Origin: Coriobacteriia bacterium
Lineage (GTDB): Bacteria; Actinomycetota; Coriobacteriia; Anaerosomatales; Anaerosomataceae
Length of the DNA stretch: 64,000 bases
Direction: 5' to 3'
NCBI GenBank assembly: GCA_030651765.1
Contig: JAUSBY010000012.1
Location: forward strand, 118,501-182,500
A model generated the notes under the pieces. It did no database searches. It saw nothing but the letters and a program-made list of their open reading frames with translations, and had not been told where the DNA came from. Shown in pieces: positions 1-8,301 of this stretch; position 1 is the first letter of the stretch; every line of letters starts with the position of its first letter. A program made the translations under genes and the position numbers.

Positions 1-651
1 TTCGGAGATCGCCACGAGGATCTGTGTTGGCAGCGGCAGCTCGCCGCCCATGTCCGAGAACATCTTCTGGAACGTCGGGACGACGAAGACCATCATCGCG
101 ACGAGCACGATCATGACGAGCGCGCCCATGGCGATCGGATACGTCATGGCCGACTTGATCCTGGCCTTGAGGGCGGCGTCGGCCTCGAACAGGTCCGCCA
201 CACGCAGGAGCACCTCGTCGAGCACACCGCCGGTCTCGCCGGCACGGACCATGTTGTAGAAGATCGGCGGGAAGACCTTGGTATGCTTGACCATCGCCTC
301 GGACAGCGACTGCCCGGCCTCCACGTCCTTGCCAAGCTGGCTGATGATCTCGCGGAGCTCCTTGCTATCCGACTGCGCGCCGAGGATGCTCAGGCACTTC
401 GTGAGCGAGAGACCGGCGTTGATCATGGTCGCAAACTGGCGCGCGAAGATCGTGACGTCCTTGGTCTTGACGCTCGTGCCGAAGGTGATCTTGTTCAGTC
501 TGGCCAGGCGGTCCTCGTCGAGGTCGAGGATGATGTAGCCCATCTGGCGGAGTTTGGTGGCGACCGCTTCGCGGTTCTCCCCCTCGAGCTTGCCGCTGAC
601 GACCTTACCGGTCTTGTCGCGGACGTTGTACTTGAAGGTGATCGTCGCCAT
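1..651 (-). CDS. pilC: Type IV pilus inner-membrane platform protein PilC (type II secretion F family), 3' end outside the window
   Basis: 217 N-terminal residues are visible; the C-terminus runs off the left edge. PilC is the polytopic platform that couples the assembly ATPase to pilin insertion and extraction. The sequence opens MATITFKYNVRDKTGK, typical of the cytoplasmic start of PilC/GspF. It contains the family segments FARQFATMINAGLSL (about residues 68-82) and YNMVRAGETGGVL (about 131-143), then a hydrophobic stretch near residues 170-190 that is the first membrane segment. An AGAGGTG ribosome-binding site lies a few bases before the ATG. A -10-like TAGTAT sits at 687-692. The gene follows a PilB-type ATPase on the same strand, the usual pilB-pilC order. 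The family call is secure. Confidence 0.93.
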   Translation of the reverse strand, partial: MATITFKYNVRDKTGKVVSGKLEGENREAVATKLRQMGYIILDLDEDRLARLNKITFGTSVKTKDVTIFARQFATMINAGLSLTKCLSILGAQSDSKELREIISQLGKDVEAGQSLSEAMVKHTKVFPPIFYNMVRAGETGGVLDEVLLRVADLFEADAALKARIKSAMTYPIAMGALVMIVLVAMMVFVVPTFQKMFSDMGGELPLPTQILVAISE

Positions 652-733
652 CTGCGCACCTCTCATACGGTCGTGTCCTGGTGAACATACTACAGGGTCG
701 GCATCGAGCGCCACGGACTGTAGTGCACGCGGC

Positions 734-2404
734 CTAGACGATGACCCGCGCGATCTCCTCGATGGATGTCCGGCCCATGCGGACCTTCTCGAGACCATCC
801 TGCTTCAAGGTGAGCATGCCCTGCTCACACGCCACGTCACGGATCGCCTCGGCGGTCGCCTCCCTGACCGTCAGGTCGCCGATCTCCTCGGTGATCAGCA
901 TGACCTCGTGAACGCCAAGCCGCCCCCGGTACCCGGTCCCACCGCACTTCTTGCACCCCTTCGAACGCCACAAGGACTGGGGCAGAGCGTCTTCGGCGAA
1001 TCCCGCATCCAGCAGGACCTGCTTCGGCGGCTTGTACTCGTCTTTGCAGTCGGGGCAGAGGCGCCGCGCGAGGCGCTGGGCCAGGACACAGTCCACCGCG
1101 GATGCGACCAGGAACGGCTCGACGCCCATCTCGGTGAGCCGGGTCACAGCGCCGGCCGCGTCGTTGGTGTGAAGGGTCGAAAGCACGAGGTGTCCGGTGA
1201 GCGCCGACTCGATGGCGATCTTGGCGGTCTCCTGATCGCGGATCTCACCGACGAGGATGATGTCCGGCGAGCAGCGCAGGAACGAGCGTAGCGCACGAGC
1301 GAAGGTGAGGCCGGCTTTCACGTTGGTCTGTATCTGATTGACTCCCGGAAGGCGGTATTCGACGGGATCCTCGGCAGTGAGGATGTGCTTGCCGGGATCG
1401 TTGAGCACGTTGATCGCGGCGTAGAGCGAGGTCGACTTGCCCGAACCCGTGGGCCCGGTGACCAGAATGGCGCCGTAGGGTTTGCGAAACGACGACTCGA
1501 AACGCTCGAGCGTGCCCGGAAGGAAGCCGAGGTCTTCGAGCCGCAACATGATGCTGTCCTTGCGAAGGATGCGGAGCACCACTCGCTCGCCGTAGACGGT
1601 CGGTAACGTCGAGACGCGGAAGTCCAACTGGTGTCCGCCGATGGTGAGCGCGGTGTGCCCATCTTGCGGCTTGCGGGTCTCGGCGATGTCCATGTCGGCC
1701 ATGATCTTGAACCGCGACAGGATCGCCTGTTGCGTGCTCTTGGGGCTGCGCATCATCTCGTGGAGCACGCCGTCCACACGGTAGCGGACGCGAAGGTCCT
1801 TCTCCTGCGGCTCAACGTGGATGTCGCTTGCCCGATCGGTGACCGCCTTGTTGATGATGTAGTTCACGAGTTTGACGATCGGCGCCTCGTCAGTGACCTC
1901 GGTCATGTCCGCCAGGGACAAGACCTCGAGCTCCTCCGGGCCCCCGAGATCGTCTTGGTCCATGGTCGTCGCGACCTTATAGAACTCCTCCACCGCCGCG
2001 ACGATGCCGTCTTTGGTGGAAATGGCCGACTTGATCTCGTACCCCGTGATGATGCGGAGGTCGTCTAAGGCGAGCACGTTCTGCGGATCGGCCATCGCTA
2101 CGACGAGCTGATCATCGACGATCCTGACGGGCATCAGCGTGTAACGAACCGCGAGATCCCGTGGCACAACGGCTATGGCGTTGGCGTCGGGGTGCGTCTC
2201 GGCGAAGTCGACGTACTGGATGCCGATCTGCTTGGCCATGACCGAAAGGATGCCACCCTGCGTGGCATAGCCGAGATCCACCAGGACGCGCCCGAGCGGA
2301 CTGCCGGTGGCCTTGTGGACCTCCAGGGCGTCTGTGAGCTGACGCTCACTTATGATGCCGGCGCGCAGAAGCAGTACGCCGAGTCGTTCCCCCGCCTCCG
2401 CCAC
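734..2404 (-). CDS. pilB: Type IV pilus assembly ATPase, PilB/GspE family, with MshEN N-terminal domain (copy 1)
   Basis: 556 residues, normal length for PilB. Residues 1-150 form an MshEN-type domain with two RLGxxL/LGxxL...G repeats (RLGVLLLRAG near residue 8, LGRVLVDLGY near 37). Such domains bind cyclic di-GMP in MshE and some PilB proteins. The C-terminal ATPase has Walker A GPTGSGKS near residue 320, an Asp box, Walker B ILVGEIRDQETA and a His box LSTLHTNDA. A four-cysteine zinc element (CPDC...CKKC) lies near 450-490. The start is GTG, with GGAG upstream; a possible promoter is CTGACA (2484-2489) and TACTAT (2459-2464), 19 bp apart. It probably powers pilus extension into the adjacent PilC. 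Extension versus retraction cannot be read from the sequence. Confidence 0.92.
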   Translation of the reverse strand: MAEAGERLGVLLLRAGIISERQLTDALEVHKATGSPLGRVLVDLGYATQGGILSVMAKQIGIQYVDFAETHPDANAIAVVPRDLAVRYTLMPVRIVDDQLVVAMADPQNVLALDDLRIITGYEIKSAISTKDGIVAAVEEFYKVATTMDQDDLGGPEELEVLSLADMTEVTDEAPIVKLVNYIINKAVTDRASDIHVEPQEKDLRVRYRVDGVLHEMMRSPKSTQQAILSRFKIMADMDIAETRKPQDGHTALTIGGHQLDFRVSTLPTVYGERVVLRILRKDSIMLRLEDLGFLPGTLERFESSFRKPYGAILVTGPTGSGKSTSLYAAINVLNDPGKHILTAEDPVEYRLPGVNQIQTNVKAGLTFARALRSFLRCSPDIILVGEIRDQETAKIAIESALTGHLVLSTLHTNDAAGAVTRLTEMGVEPFLVASAVDCVLAQRLARRLCPDCKDEYKPPKQVLLDAGFAEDALPQSLWRSKGCKKCGGTGYRGRLGVHEVMLITEEIGDLTVREATAEAIRDVACEQGMLTLKQDGLEKVRMGRTSIEEIARVIV

Positions 2405-2458
2405 TCACACATCACTCCATCGATAGTGCGGATGCGCGCTCGTCTGGCCCGCAGCACG

Positions 2459-2489
2459 ATAGTACGACACATGCACGCCCCGGTGTCAG
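2459..2489 (-). promoter_or_regulatory. Candidate sigma-70-type promoter for the pilB copy 1 / pilC unit
   Basis: On the minus strand CTGACA (2484-2489, five of six matches to TTGACA) is followed after 19 bp by TACTAT (2459-2464), about 50 bases before the GTG start. The spacer is longer than optimal, so this is a tentative call. Confidence 0.35.
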
Positions 2490-2521
2490 AATCGGACGCT
2501 GCCGGACCGGGTGTCTTAGCC

Positions 2522-3424
2522 CTACCAGCCGCGCGCCTTCCTCAAGTCGCCGAGGAGGATGGAGGCGAGCCTCTGGAACTCGTCGTACGTGCGCGTGCCC
2601 GCCCTGACTCCGACCCGCGCTCCCCCACCCGCGAAGTGGAGTTCGACCGGTGCGACGAGGGCGTACGCCACGTCACGGCCGGGTCCGGCAGCCGTTGACG
2701 TCTCCACAGCGCGCGACGAGACGGCGGGGTCGACAGCGGGCAGTCGCTCGGCTGCGGGCGGCACCGGTACACTCGACAGCGCCTGACCGAGAGATGGCCC
2801 CGGCGCGAGCGGCAGGAACGCCGAGACGTCCGGAATCGGGCCCCCCTCATCGACTGCGGGCGGGCCCAACAACGCGCGCTCATGCTCCTCGGGTGTCAGG
2901 AGTGTGGCTGGCTGCGCGGCGGCGGCCATGAGCCGCTCGAGATCCTCCGCAAGTGAGTAGACGTCCGAAGCCGGAGGGTCCGGGGGGGCGGCAAGCGGCG
3001 GCGCCAACGCTGGCTCCGGATCGGGCTCCGGCTCGGGCACGGGTTCGGGCTCCGGTTCGGGTACGGACGGCACGACCGGCTCAACCGGAACCGTGATCTC
3101 GACGACAGGCACATCCCGGTACACTGGCGGGATGTCGCGCTCGTCGAGGCGCGGCCTCACGATCTCAGGTTGCGATTCGGCTGCGACGTCCTCGCCCACT
3201 GCGCCGGAAGCATCGCTCGCGCCCACCCTGACCGCGAATACATCGTCGGCCTGCTCGGCCGCGTCTCCGAGGTACGCCTCGCGCGCACCGTCATCCACCG
3301 TGGGCGAGGTCTTGAGCGCCTGCCGTACGGCGCGACGATACCGCGAGAACGCGATGAGGACGTAGACTGCCAGCGCCAGCAGCACCAGGGCGATCGCGCC
3401 AAGCATGTACAGCCGTGCGTCCAC
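2522..3424 (-). CDS. Single-pass membrane protein with acidic, proline-rich cytoplasmic tail; function unknown
   Basis: About 300 residues. A membrane helix (LGAIALVLLALAVYVLIAF) lies within the first 30 residues, followed by a basic RYRRAVRQALK. A long low-complexity region rich in Pro, Glu and Val includes an EPEPEP-type tract near residues 125-150. The C-terminal 60 residues are better ordered (VAYALVAPVELHFAGGGARVG...TYDEFQRLASILLGDL). I recognise no family. It starts at GTG 3424, just after the GTPase stop; ATG at 3406 is the alternative. It lies between the GTPase and pilB genes, so an inner-membrane adaptor linking the switch to the pilus machine is plausible but unproven. Confidence 0.75.
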   Translation of the reverse strand: MDARLYMLGAIALVLLALAVYVLIAFSRYRRAVRQALKTSPTVDDGAREAYLGDAAEQADDVFAVRVGASDASGAVGEDVAAESQPEIVRPRLDERDIPPVYRDVPVVEITVPVEPVVPSVPEPEPEPVPEPEPDPEPALAPPLAAPPDPPASDVYSLAEDLERLMAAAAQPATLLTPEEHERALLGPPAVDEGGPIPDVSAFLPLAPGPSLGQALSSVPVPPAAERLPAVDPAVSSRAVETSTAAGPGRDVAYALVAPVELHFAGGGARVGVRAGTRTYDEFQRLASILLGDLRKARGW

Positions 3425-3428
3425 CCAC

Positions 3429-3956
3429 TCAGCCCATACTGTCGAGGATGCGATAGAGCAGGCCGAGGAGTACCGCTTTGACGCTCTCCTTGTCGCGCGC
3501 GTCGACCGGCAGGAGCGGCGTGTCGTCCGAGAGCCCGATCGCGGCACGCACGGAGCGCAGCGTCCGCACGTCGGTAGGCGGCACTTTGTTAGCCGCCACC
3601 ACGAACGGGACGTCGGACATGTTGCGGAAGAACTCGATCATCGACTTGGCGTCCTCGAACGACTCGGGATCCTCCGCGTCTACAAGGAGCACGAAGCCGA
3701 GCATACCCTCGGACAGCGTCTCCCACATGAACGAGAACCGTTCCTGGCCGGGCGTACCGAACAGGTAGAGGACCACGTCATCGGCGATGGTGATCCGGCC
3801 GAAGTCCATCGCCACGGTGGTCTCGCCGGAACCCTCACCGGAGGCATCGGAGACCTGACGCTCCGTCGACAGCACCGTGATCTCGCTGACCGCTTTGATG
3901 AAGGTCGTCTTGCCGGCGTTGAACGGTCCGGTCACCACGACTTTGACAGACTGCAT
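3429..3956 (-). CDS. Small Ras-like GTPase of the MglA/CvnD type
   Basis: 175 residues, a single G domain. The P loop is GPFNAGKTT (residues 9-17). The switch II/G3 region reads LFGTPGQERFSFMW, the form found in Streptomyces conservon GTPases (CvnD) and related to MglA. The G4-like motif is AANK. G5 is not obvious. An AAGGACGGAG ribosome-binding region precedes the ATG. It sits in one operon with a roadblock protein and a DUF4388 protein between two pilus ATPases. In Myxococcus, MglA with the roadblock protein MglB controls the pole at which pilus ATPases act. A similar polarity or activity switch is inferred here. Confidence 0.9.
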   Translation of the reverse strand: MQSVKVVVTGPFNAGKTTFIKAVSEITVLSTERQVSDASGEGSGETTVAMDFGRITIADDVVLYLFGTPGQERFSFMWETLSEGMLGFVLLVDAEDPESFEDAKSMIEFFRNMSDVPFVVAANKVPPTDVRTLRSVRAAIGLSDDTPLLPVDARDKESVKAVLLGLLYRILDSMG

Positions 3957-3969
3957 GCGCGCTCCGTCC

Positions 3970-5736
3970 TTACAGGTTCTCGATGCCCTCGATGATCTTC
4001 TCAATAAGCGAACGGTCCACCATCTGATCGCGGTGCAGCACGACACCCTCACCAGGCTCGGGGATCTTGCAGACCGTCGTTGTCGGCCGGGAACGTCCCG
4101 TACCCCCGCCGGTGAGCGCGGTCAGTTCGTCGCCGAGTCCGGACGACAGGTCCATGCCTGAGTCGAAATCCGCAAGGAACGCGTCGGTGGAGATCACACC
4201 CTCACCGGCCGGCTCCTCGGCTCCGTAGTCGGTGCCCGAGGAGATCACGCCGCCGGGCTCCTCTTCCGTGTCCAGCGAACGTATGAGTTCGTCCAGGTCG
4301 ACGCTCTCGTCAGGGATCGCGTCGGGCGACGGTGCGTCCTCGACGGCGGGATCGGACAGCGACATCGGTTCGTGGGGGGACTCTCGCGAAGGTGGCTCGG
4401 GGACTTCGTCGACCGGCTCCGGCTCCGGCTCGGGCTGCGCGAGCTCCGGCGGCAGTTCCCCAAGGCCGAGCGTACGCAGATCCGTCTCGAAGTCGCCCGT
4501 GGAGACGAAGCCCTCCGGCATCTGATAGGTCTCGGAGGCCTCGGCCACCGGCGGCGCGGGGATGCCTTCGAGGTCCGCCGTGGTGAGCGCACCGACGCCC
4601 GAGAGCGGGTCGAGCGGACCCTCTTCTTCGGCCTCCTCGTACGGCGTCGGTGCCACCGGAACGAACGGCGTCTCAAACTCATCCTCGACCGGCGCTCGTA
4701 AAGCGGGCGGCTCCGCGGTGGGGACGACGGGCGCATTCTCGTCGGAGGGCGGGGCGAGGACCGCGCCCATCATCTGCTCGAACATGGCCATGTCATCGGC
4801 CGACGGGGCGACGCCGGAGGCGGACAGGAACTCCGGCTCTTCACGAGGACTCTCGTCGGCGGGAGGCTCCGTGGGCTCGCCATCGGGCTCGGTCGGCTCT
4901 GCGGCGGGGACCTGTTCGGTAGTCGCCGGTGACTCCGCCGGGGCGATGGGTGCTGCGCCGAGCGCCGAGCGCCTCTCGTCCCGGCGCGCCCGCTCGGCAC
5001 GCAAACGCTCGACCTCCTCGTCGGAGGGCACTTCGAGCAGACCGGCCGAGAACAGTCCGTAGATGACCCGGGCCACCTCGAAGTCGGTGCGGTGCGTGGT
5101 GTGAGCGAGTTCGCTCACCGAGCGCGTCCCGTCGAGGAGCAGCAACAGATTCCACTCCACAGGCTTGAGGGAGATCTCGAACGTCCCTTCGCCCGGTGCC
5201 GTGGCCATCTTGAAGACCATCTCGGCGGAGGGCACCTTCTTCTTGATGCGATTCCACTCTTCGAGCCTGCGGCTACCCTCCATCACGATGTTCTCGACCG
5301 AGACCGACAGCCCGATGTCTTCGTGGACGACCTCGGGCAGCACCTCGAAGTCGAAGTCACCCGCATCCCAGCGCATCAGGTCGAATATGGTGTCCTGGAT
5401 CTGTTCCTGGACGAAACTCTCGAGGACCTGTTGTGTGATGTAGCCCTCGTCCACGAGGATCTGCCCGAGTCGGCGCCCGGCGTCGCCCTCGGAATCCCGG
5501 ATCTGAAGCGCGCGGGTGAGCGCTGGAGGCGTGATGCGCTGCGCGGTCACCAGACGCTCGCCGAGGAAGTCGCGCCGCCAGTTCGACTGCGCGAAGAACA
5601 CCTCTCCGTCGCGGAACCAGATGCTCCCCTCGGCGCCGTCGCCAACGATGCGCAGAACCCCCGTCTTCCCGCTCAGTTGTACGAGCTGGAAGACGTCGGG
5701 AAGGCTGAAGTCCTTGAGGTTACCGCGCAGTGCCAT
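3970..5736 (-). CDS. DUF4388 (PATAN-like) domain protein with long acidic low-complexity tail
   Basis: 588 residues. The N-terminus MALRGNLKDFSLPDVFQLVQ is a textbook DUF4388 start. Residues 1-110 form that domain, and a second globular part continues to about 240 (WNLLLLLDGTRSVSELA, winged-helix-like). Residues 240-560 are Pro/Glu/Ala-rich and probably disordered. The last 25 residues (DQMVDRSLIEKIIEGIENL) look like a short helix suited to docking. DUF4388 proteins recur with response regulators and GTPases in bacterial motility and signalling clusters. Here the gene lies between the roadblock and GTPase genes, 13 bases from the latter, so it is likely a scaffold or effector of the same switch. 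Confidence 0.85.
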   Translation of the reverse strand: MALRGNLKDFSLPDVFQLVQLSGKTGVLRIVGDGAEGSIWFRDGEVFFAQSNWRRDFLGERLVTAQRITPPALTRALQIRDSEGDAGRRLGQILVDEGYITQQVLESFVQEQIQDTIFDLMRWDAGDFDFEVLPEVVHEDIGLSVSVENIVMEGSRRLEEWNRIKKKVPSAEMVFKMATAPGEGTFEISLKPVEWNLLLLLDGTRSVSELAHTTHRTDFEVARVIYGLFSAGLLEVPSDEEVERLRAERARRDERRSALGAAPIAPAESPATTEQVPAAEPTEPDGEPTEPPADESPREEPEFLSASGVAPSADDMAMFEQMMGAVLAPPSDENAPVVPTAEPPALRAPVEDEFETPFVPVAPTPYEEAEEEGPLDPLSGVGALTTADLEGIPAPPVAEASETYQMPEGFVSTGDFETDLRTLGLGELPPELAQPEPEPEPVDEVPEPPSRESPHEPMSLSDPAVEDAPSPDAIPDESVDLDELIRSLDTEEEPGGVISSGTDYGAEEPAGEGVISTDAFLADFDSGMDLSSGLGDELTALTGGGTGRSRPTTTVCKIPEPGEGVVLHRDQMVDRSLIEKIIEGIENL

Positions 5737-5792
5737 CGGTTGGAACCGTCACCCCTCGGCGCGTCGTCGCGTCCGTTGCCGTGCAGAGGGCA

Positions 5793-6485
5793 TCAGCCGA
5801 GTATCTGGCCGATGCGGTCCGCCGTCGCCTTCATGTCGTAGATCACGAGCCCGAGCTTGGCGCTCGGCTCGGCCATCGCGGTAAGCACCGCGCGGTCGCC
5901 CGCGGCGATGAGCAACACGTAGCCGTTCTCCCCCTCGATGAACACCTGCGAGAGATGCCCCCTGCCCAGCTCGGCCGCGGCGCGCTCGCCGAGTCCGAGG
6001 ATCGCGGCCGACATCGCGCCGACGCGGTCGGCCTGCATCCCGGTAGGAAGCGCCGAGGCCATCGTGAAGCCGTCGAGACTCACGAGAGCGGCCGCCTGGA
6101 TGTCCGGGTCCTCACGCATCAGCTCATCGAGCGCGGCTGCGAGCTGCTCCTCGCGCGTCGCTTGCCGCATCGTCGCCTGAGGACGCGCGGGCTCGGCCAC
6201 AGAGACGACCTGAGCCGCTACCGCGGGCTGAGCACCGACATGCGCCGGGGCCTGGACCGAACCCGGGGCCTGGACCGGAGTCGGGGCCTGGACCGGAGCC
6301 GGGGCCTGAACCGGGGTCGGGGCCTGGACCGGAGCCTGAACGACCGAGGGGGGCGCTACCGGAGTCGGCTCGACACGGGGCTGGACCACAGGAACGACCA
6401 CGGGCGCCCCGAGGAGGTCGTCGTCCTCGAGCGACTCGTCGTCAGCGTCGCTGATGAAGTAGTCACCGATGCCCTTGTCCACCAT
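5793..6485 (-). CDS. Roadblock/LC7-domain protein (MglB/CvnB-like) with Pro-Val repeat linker
   Basis: 230 residues. The first 30 are acidic (DYFISDADDESLEDDDLLG). Residues 30-85 are a linker built from VQAPxP repeats, encoded by five 18-bp tandem repeats. Residues 110-230 are a roadblock/LC7 domain (IQAAALVSLDGFTMASALP ... GYVLLIAAGDRAVLTAMAE ... LVIYDMKATADRIGQ). Roadblock proteins act as GTPase-activating or scaffold partners of MglA-type GTPases. A GGAGGTGG ribosome-binding site lies just before the ATG. It is first of the roadblock, DUF4388, GTPase trio and follows the second pilus ATPase by 142 bases. Confidence 0.9.
   Translation of the reverse strand: MVDKGIGDYFISDADDESLEDDDLLGAPVVVPVVQPRVEPTPVAPPSVVQAPVQAPTPVQAPAPVQAPTPVQAPGSVQAPAHVGAQPAVAAQVVSVAEPARPQATMRQATREEQLAAALDELMREDPDIQAAALVSLDGFTMASALPTGMQADRVGAMSAAILGLGERAAAELGRGHLSQVFIEGENGYVLLIAAGDRAVLTAMAEPSAKLGLVIYDMKATADRIGQILG
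6247..6336. repeat. Five 18-bp in-frame tandem repeats in the roadblock gene
   Basis: The unit begins GGGGCCTG on the plus strand and recurs exactly every 18 bases at 6247, 6265, 6283, 6301 and 6319, with few substitutions. On the coding (minus) strand it encodes six-residue VQAPxP repeats that form the flexible linker before the roadblock domain. Confidence 0.9.
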
Positions 6486-6627
6486 CGTCCATCCACCTCC
6501 GAGTGGTACGCACTGTCAAGCCGGGTCGGTCGAATGGCGCACGCCAACGACCCCGACCGGGGGTAAGCGATTTCAGTCTCTCACGTCGCAGAGGGCGAAA
6601 CAACCGCGAAAACGCAGGTCGCGAGCG

Positions 6628-8301
6628 TCAGATGACCACGCGCATGATCTCCTCGATAGAGGTCAGACCTGAACGGACTTTCTCGAACCCGTCGTCTCTG
6701 AGCGTCCTCATCCCCTGCTCGACGGCGATGCGTCCGATCTCATCACCGGAGGCATGCTCGACGCACGCCCGCTCGATCTCTTCGCTCATGGTCATCACCT
6801 CGTGGATGCCCATGCGGCCCTTGTAGCCGATGTTGTTGCACTTGGAACAGCCGACGGCCCGGAACAGCAGGGGCGGGTGCCCGGGTTCGAACGGGAAGCC
6901 GATGCGCGTGAGCGCGTCCTCTTCGGGGGTGTACTGCTCCCTGCACGCGGTGCACAGACGCCGGGCGAGCCGCTGAGCGAGCACGCAGTTGATGGCCGAC
7001 GCCGACAGGAAGGGCTCGACCCCCATCTCGGTCAGCCGGGTCAGAGCCGAGGGGGCATCGTTCGTGTGCAGGGTCGACAGCACAAGGTGACCGGTCAGGG
7101 CCGCCTCAATGGCGATGGTGGCGGTCTCCTTGTCACGGATCTCACCGATCATCACCACGTCAGGGTCCTGGCGCAGAATCGAACGCAGTGCCGACGCGAA
7201 GGTAAGGCCCGCCTTCTCGTGCACCTGGACCTGCGACAGTCCTTCGAGCCGGTACTCAACGGGATCCTCGACGGTGATCAGGTTGACCCGGGGGTTGGTG
7301 GTCTTGTTGATCGCCGCATAAAGCGTGGTCGACTTGCCCGAGCCGGTGGGGCCGGTGACGAGCAGCGCACCGTACGGCTTCATGATCGCTTCCATGACAC
7401 GCTCCATGGGCTGCTCCAGGAAGCCGAGGTCCTCGAGCGACATCATGATCGCGTCTTTACGCAGAAGTCGCATGACCGACATCTCACCCTGCACTGTCGG
7501 CAGTACCGCGACACGGAAGTCCACCGACTTGCCGTCGAGCACGACACCGAAGCGTCCGTCTTGCGGTATGCGCTTCTCGGCGATGTCCATGCCGCACTGG
7601 ATCTTGAGGCGGCTGATGAGCTGACGGTGGATCTTCTTGGGGCTGCGGAGGATCTCCTGGCACACGCCGTCGATGCGGTACCTCACCCGGAGGTCGTGCT
7701 CCTGCGGCTCGATGTAGATGTCGCCGGCGCCCTGGCGGATGGCCTCGGTGACCACGTGGTTCATGATCTTGGCGACCGGCGCCTCCTCGTCGGCGGCCAG
7801 GTCCTCGTCGCGTCCCGACATCGCGGAGCTGAGGTCCTCGATATCGCCGACCATCTGGTCAACGTTCTGCTGCATAGCCGCCAGCCTGTCGATGGCCTGC
7901 AACAGATCGCTTTCCGAGGCCACGACCACGCGGATCGCGAAACCTGTGACGATGCGCAGGTCGTCGATCGCAAAGATGTTCGCCGGATCGGACATCGCGA
8001 CGATGAGCTCGTCGTCCTGGACCTTGATAGGAAGACAGCTGTGCCGCCGTGCCAGGTCTATCGAGAGCATCGTCGCCGCAGTCGGGTCGATATCGATAGC
8101 CTGCAGGTCCACGAAGGCCAGACCGAGGCTTTCCGCCACCGCCTGTGCGATACGGGATTCATCGGCGATGCCCTGGGTCACCAGAACGCTCGTCAGCGTG
8201 CGATCACCCGACTCCGCGAGAGCCGCGTCGAGCTGCTCCTGGGTGATGACGCCGGCCTGCACGAGCACGCGGCCAAGCCTTTTCCCGGACGCGGCGGTCA
8301 C
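6628..8301 (-). CDS. Type IV pilus assembly ATPase, PilB/GspE family, with MshEN N-terminal domain (copy 2)
   Basis: 557 residues, same architecture as the copy at 734-2404. The MshEN-like N-terminus begins RLGRVLVQAGVITQEQL. A negatively charged insert lies near residues 150-170, and Walker A GPTGSGKS near residue 319. Walker B reads VMIGEIRDKETA, the His box LSTLHTNDA, and a CTAC...CSKC zinc element follows. The two paralogues are clearly diverged. Having two suggests separate extension motors or an ATPase pair serving one platform; PilT-type retraction proteins are normally shorter and lack MshEN. It overlaps aroE by four bases. Confidence 0.92.
   Translation of the reverse strand: MTAASGKRLGRVLVQAGVITQEQLDAALAESGDRTLTSVLVTQGIADESRIAQAVAESLGLAFVDLQAIDIDPTAATMLSIDLARRHSCLPIKVQDDELIVAMSDPANIFAIDDLRIVTGFAIRVVVASESDLLQAIDRLAAMQQNVDQMVGDIEDLSSAMSGRDEDLAADEEAPVAKIMNHVVTEAIRQGAGDIYIEPQEHDLRVRYRIDGVCQEILRSPKKIHRQLISRLKIQCGMDIAEKRIPQDGRFGVVLDGKSVDFRVAVLPTVQGEMSVMRLLRKDAIMMSLEDLGFLEQPMERVMEAIMKPYGALLVTGPTGSGKSTTLYAAINKTTNPRVNLITVEDPVEYRLEGLSQVQVHEKAGLTFASALRSILRQDPDVVMIGEIRDKETATIAIEAALTGHLVLSTLHTNDAPSALTRLTEMGVEPFLSASAINCVLAQRLARRLCTACREQYTPEEDALTRIGFPFEPGHPPLLFRAVGCSKCNNIGYKGRMGIHEVMTMSEEIERACVEHASGDEIGRIAVEQGMRTLRDDGFEKVRSGLTSIEEIMRVVI

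Noticed and set aside
6486..6627. A perfect TTGACA (minus strand, 6514-6519) before the roadblock gene, and a possible riboswitch in the 142-base gap
   Set aside because: No TAnnnT box lies 16-19 bases downstream, and no c-di-GMP, TPP or other riboswitch core was seen.
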